Made by a program: the position numbers and the translations under genes. A DNA stretch of 27,290 nucleotides from a virus, in IMG/VR virus record IMGVR_UViG_3300030108_001127, positions 1 to 27,290 of that record, one strand, 5' to 3'. Positions 24,259 through 27,290 of this stretch are shown one piece after another; the first letter of the stretch is position 1; each line of letters starts with the position of its first letter. Below the pieces are notes generated by a model. That model had not been told where the DNA came from and did no database searches. It worked only from the letters and a program-made list of their open reading frames with translations.

Positions 24259-25682
24259 TAAGCTGTACCTCCAGTTTTAGTTCCACTACCACTTTCTGTT
24301 ACATTACTGACACCTTGTATTGATTTACCAGATGCACCGCCAGATCCTCCGCTTGATCCATTAGTTGGCGCAGTTGATGGATAGCTAATTGATGTACCGC
24401 TACCATTTCCACCTGTTGATCCAGATGATCCTGCGGCTCCAAAAGCTCCACCAGCACCTCCTGCTCCACCAGATCCTGAATTATTTGATCCTGCTGATCC
24501 GCTTGATCCTGATCCTGCAGATTGATTATATCCTTGTCCTACACCGCCTGCTCCACCAGAACCTCCACTAAATACATTGTTTACAGCAAGATTAATTAAA
24601 AAATCAAAATTATTATAATATAAGTTTGTGCCGCCAAATATATTATTTAAAAAACCAACTAAATAATATGTCGTATTAGCAGCTAAATTAAGACTAGCTC
24701 CATTGCCATATTCTCCTCCACCTTGTCCTTGGCTCGCAGATGTATTACTAGTGCTAATATTAATTCTTGGTGATCCATATCCTGTCCCATACGTTGTGGT
24801 TAATGTGGCACTGAGAGAATATGAAGCAGCTATACTTACCTGAAAAGAACAATAAAAAGGACCTCTGTTTGCAAGTGATCCTCTAAAAGCACTTGCATTA
24901 GAAAATAACCCCCATGAAACATTCACAGCTCCGGGTTGAGGTGCATTACCATTTAATCCGCCCCACTTTCTATCTGAAACAACGCCTTGTCCGTTTAAAT
25001 CATGAGATGTATTATACTGCGTGAACCATGAAGGAGCATCATTACTTGGTACATTATTTGTTCCATAGGGCGTTCCACCTTCATCCACAAAATTACTTAA
25101 AACAGCAGTAGCTGATGCTACGCCATTACCGCCTGCACCACCGTTGCCACCTCCGCCACCACCAGCTTTGATTGTTCCATTATTTACTAATGTAACCGCA
25201 ACACTTCCATCAACTTGCAGGGCATTTCCTCCTGCCGCACCTGCTGCACCTCCGGCACCTTCTATACTGCCATTGTTGGTTATGGTTATTGTGCCTACAC
25301 CTGTGCTATCTATCTTTAATGCTGGTTCAGAAGTACTAGTTGCACCTACAGTCTGTGATGAATTGATAACTATTTCTTTTGGATAATCAACTGCAAAGTC
25401 ATCACCAAAAACACCAACACCACTTTGGTCTGTGGCAGTAGATGCGTAAGTTTTCCTAAATGCTCTCTTCTGTCCATAAAAATCATTAATAGATAATGGG
25501 CTACTATTTGCGCTTGTTGGAACATCTGCTGATAAATTAGTCGATGTATTGTTAGTAGCATTAGCCCTAACAAACGAGCCACCTCTATAATAATCATCTA
25601 ACTCAATAGGCGCAGATGATCCATTGTTATACTCATCTCTTATATCTGTTAATGATATTGCGCCACTAGATTGTAATGTCAT
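24258..25682 (-). CDS. Glycine-rich tail adhesin/fibre tip (474 aa)
   Basis: The N-terminal part has GAISLTDIRDEYNNGSSAPI and LSINDFYGQKRAF, a repeat pair seen at the base of many marine phage fibres. A strand-rich region (about 105-170) contains ITITNNGSIEGAGG and VTLVNNGTIKAGGGGGGNGG. After a less repetitive globular part (about 180-360), the C-terminus from about 365 to the end is dominated by Gly and Ser (FSGGSGGAGGVGQG and similar). Such Gly-rich blocks recall polyglycine-II sandwiches of phage adhesins such as S16 gp38. It is the most likely receptor-binding tip. The start overlaps the upstream stop (TAATG). Confidence 0.7.
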   Translation of the reverse strand: MTLQSSGAISLTDIRDEYNNGSSAPIELDDYYRGGSFVRANATNNTSTNLSADVPTSANSSPLSINDFYGQKRAFRKTYASTATDQSGVGVFGDDFAVDYPKEIVINSSQTVGATSTSEPALKIDSTGVGTITITNNGSIEGAGGAAGAAGGNALQVDGSVAVTLVNNGTIKAGGGGGGNGGAGGNGVASATAVLSNFVDEGGTPYGTNNVPSNDAPSWFTQYNTSHDLNGQGVVSDRKWGGLNGNAPQPGAVNVSWGLFSNASAFRGSLANRGPFYCSFQVSIAASYSLSATLTTTYGTGYGSPRINISTSNTSASQGQGGGEYGNGASLNLAANTTYYLVGFLNNIFGGTNLYYNNFDFLINLAVNNVFSGGSGGAGGVGQGYNQSAGSGSSGSAGSNNSGSGGAGGAGGAFGAAGSSGSTGGNGSGTSISYPSTAPTNGSSGGSGGASGKSIQGVSNVTESGSGTKTGGTA

Positions 25683-26323
25683 TATAAACTTGTTCCAAAC
25701 GCTGTTACATTGTTAGCTGATGTTACCGCACCATTAGATCCCAATTTAAAAACTGTCGTGCCATTATATTTAAATAATAACTCATTATCACCAGTATCTA
25801 ATGATATTGCCCACTTACTAGAACCAAATAAAATTGCGTTTCCATTCGTGTCCAAGTCTCCTCCAAGCTGGGGAGTCGGATCTGCGACCAGATCTGTTGG
25901 CGCTATAGAGCTTACACTAGCACCTGCGCCTGTGCCGTCAGCAAACAATATGGCAGTTAAGCCAGTGTTAACTGCGATTGCACGACCATTTCCAGTTGTC
26001 CCTCCAGTTCCTTGTTTTACTGTAGCTGTTTGTCCACTACTATTTTTAATAAAATACCATTTTTGCTGGTCGTTAGGATCTATTGTTAAATCAAAGCCAC
26101 TTGATGGCGATCCTGCCAGTATTATAATTTTAAACTGACCATTAGATAATGTTCCATCACTTGTTGTCAGTGTTGTATTTCCTGTAACTGTTAATGTTAC
26201 AGCACCATTTAAGGCTCTATCTATTATATCAAGATTGTTATTTGTGGTGTTACCCCAAGTACCTGCTTGCTCTCCAGAACCTATTTTTTCTATTCCAGTA
26301 TTTGATGTATATGTACTTGCCAT
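25682..26323 (-). CDS. Tail fibre-like protein (213 aa)
   Basis: The N-terminus YTSNTGIEKIGSGEQAGTWG, then NTTNNNLDIIDRAL, is a motif of short tail fibre proteins in marine phages. Thr/Gly/Asn strand repeats follow, and then DPTPQLGGDLDTNGNAI near 147-163, a familiar fibre spacer motif. No enzymatic motif is seen. GAGG lies 7 bases before the ATG and the gene starts 2 bases after the upstream stop. It lies between the repeat-containing 160-residue protein and the Gly-rich adhesin, so it is likely a shaft or baseplate-connector subunit. Confidence 0.7.
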   Translation of the reverse strand: MASTYTSNTGIEKIGSGEQAGTWGNTTNNNLDIIDRALNGAVTLTVTGNTTLTTSDGTLSNGQFKIIILAGSPSSGFDLTIDPNDQQKWYFIKNSSGQTATVKQGTGGTTGNGRAIAVNTGLTAILFADGTGAGASVSSIAPTDLVADPTPQLGGDLDTNGNAILFGSSKWAISLDTGDNELLFKYNGTTVFKLGSNGAVTSANNVTAFGTSL

Positions 26324-26325
26324 GT

Positions 26326-26808
26326 TTACCTCGCTATTTCAGTATATGTCTCTGTGCCAGTGGGCGTAATTTCTGTCCATGTTTCTGTGCCACTTGGTGT
26401 AATCTCTGTATATGTTTCGGTTGCAGCATCTGTTACAACATCTACATACATTATATCTCCTGATGTAGTCTTTGTAAAATTTAAATCTGCTGATGCTGAT
26501 GTAATACGAATAGCTGTCCCTTGTGCTGTTTGTGTAAAAATAGTAGACAAATCTATCTCAGATATGTCTAATCTATTGGCTGCCGTAGTTTGCGTGAAAT
26601 CAAAACTTTTAGAAGCAGATGCTCCGGATGCTATAAGAACCCCAACAGATGTTTGCGTTAGATTGGCATCCATACTTGATATACCAACTAATATTCCCAC
26701 AGCAACAGATGATTTAGATGAGATACCGCTCATCTCTGCTACACCATCTAAAACTAAACCACCTACATCAGCTATAGAAGTTTCGGCTATGGCAGAATGA
26801 CCTAGCAT
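26326..26808 (-). CDS. Repeat-containing virion/fibre protein (160 aa)
   Basis: The N-terminus MLGHSAIAETSIADVGG resembles small virion proteins of marine phages. The middle carries a loose 20-23-residue repeat built around (L/F)TQT: LTQTSVGVLI, FTQTTAANRLDI, FTQTAQGTAIRI, FTKTTSGDIMYV. This suggests a small beta-solenoid or stacked beta layers. The end has three tandem 11-residue units, TETYTEITPSG, TETWTEITPTG and TETYTEIAR. Its start overlaps the upstream stop (GTAATG) with GAGG in front. It is probably a fibre or tail-accessory subunit; the role is inferred from context. Confidence 0.65.
   Translation of the reverse strand: MLGHSAIAETSIADVGGLVLDGVAEMSGISSKSSVAVGILVGISSMDANLTQTSVGVLIASGASASKSFDFTQTTAANRLDISEIDLSTIFTQTAQGTAIRITSASADLNFTKTTSGDIMYVDVVTDAATETYTEITPSGTETWTEITPTGTETYTEIAR
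26329..26421 (-). repeat. 33-bp tandem repeat encoding TETxTEITPxG
   Basis: Three units of 33, 33 and 27 bases encode TETYTEITPSG, TETWTEITPTG and TETYTEIAR at the C-terminus of the 160-residue fibre-like protein. The protein repeat is nearly perfect and the DNA is similar but not identical. It is therefore an established coding repeat rather than a very recent slip. Confidence 0.75.
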
Positions 26809-27290
26809 TACTTTACCTCTTCAGGAAAATCATATATGGGAGGATTACCTGTTGGTTTACCTTCACTATCTACAGGCGTATCAAATAATAATTTAAAAGC
26901 ACTTAATGTTTCACAATTATTAATTTTAGTTTCTATCGTGTCTGCTGAAACCCTTACTTTTTTTCTGTATTCTGTAATTTTGCTTGGTATTGCTTTTCCA
27001 GAATCTATATTTCTAATCATATACCAATCCGATGCACTTAATAAATTATTAGCAGTCAATTTAGTTTGTTCTATCCATAATGATTTTAATCCTAATGTAA
27101 TTTGTTGTTTACCTGTTAATGTATCTATTATAGGCTTACCATCTTTATCCACTTCTTTTTTGTCATATAAATTTTTCTCAATATCTTTTGCAAAATAAAA
27201 TCTCTCATCAAAACTTGTATCAACATCATCTTCCCATGTCAGGCCAAACCCTTTTTTATCTTTATCAGACCATATCATCCAATTACTAGG
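26808..27290 (-). CDS. Tail fibre assembly/chaperone-like protein, possibly running past the window edge
   Basis: From ATG 27278 there are 156 residues. The reading frame stays open upstream through CCT AGT AAT TGG to the edge and no ribosome site is seen before 27278. The true start may therefore lie outside. The opening MIWSDKDKKGFGLTWEDD is acidic. The later segment LLSASDWYMIRNIDSGKAIP, then SKITEYRKKVRVSAD, matches a pattern common in phage tail-fibre assembly proteins (L..tDWY.iR..e.G.aiP..i..yR..vR). It precedes the fibre genes, which fits an assembly factor. The last gene junction is a GTAATG overlap. Confidence 0.55.
   Translation of the reverse strand, partial: PSNWMIWSDKDKKGFGLTWEDDVDTSFDERFYFAKDIEKNLYDKKEVDKDGKPIIDTLTGKQQITLGLKSLWIEQTKLTANNLLSASDWYMIRNIDSGKAIPSKITEYRKKVRVSADTIETKINNCETLSAFKLLFDTPVDSEGKPTGNPPIYDFPEEVK

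Noticed and set aside
26354-26800. 148-residue plus-strand open frame
   Set aside because: It is antisense to the repeat-containing fibre gene; its regularity comes from the coding repeat on the minus strand.

Overview
The window is a piece of an AT-rich, tailed double-stranded DNA phage genome. Gene content and the protein styles recall marine podovirus-like phages of AT-rich Alphaproteobacteria (SAR11-type hosts are plausible), but the host is an inference. No bacterial housekeeping genes, integrase, tRNA genes, insertion sequences or CRISPR arrays were found.

Layout. (1) At 1-2502, on the minus strand, are early replication genes: a T7 gp4-like primase-helicase cut by the left edge, a small unknown protein and a RusA-like resolvase. 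A roughly 210-base control region (1691-1901) holds a good sigma70-type promoter, several palindromes and three exact copies of a 13-mer. (2) At 2503-6288, on the plus strand, is a tightly packed operon divergent from the first. It encodes a RecB/Cas4-type PD-(D/E)XK nuclease, a small basic protein, a putative Rad52/Erf-like annealing protein, an SSB-like protein ending in DDPIPF, a short unknown protein, an excisionase-type HTH protein, a second PD-(D/E)XK nuclease, an HNH nuclease and a DUF3310 protein. This looks like a DNA recombination and nucleotide-processing module. (3) At 6289-6415 is a convergent junction with a 9-bp closing stem and an AT-rich hairpin. (4) At 6416-27290, on the minus strand, is one long late operon, read from the right edge leftwards: tail-assembly-like protein, fibre proteins, glycine-rich adhesin, large tail stabilisation-like protein, small virion protein, exported small protein, 3-TM holin, three small basic proteins, GH24 endolysin, then five probable internal or ejection proteins. 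The last of these is a 3264-residue polyvalent protein that takes up 36% of the window.

How it fits together: the left half replicates and recombines phage DNA. The right half builds the tail and host-binding tip, lyses the cell and supplies the proteins ejected into the next host. The order lysozyme, membrane-associated protein, gp13-like protein, two Gln/Ala-rich proteins and giant protein resembles the T7 gene 13-16 block. The giant protein carries a zincin HEIIH motif and several large-polyvalent-protein-associated segments. Capsid, portal, terminase and DNA polymerase genes are not here and presumably lie outside both edges.
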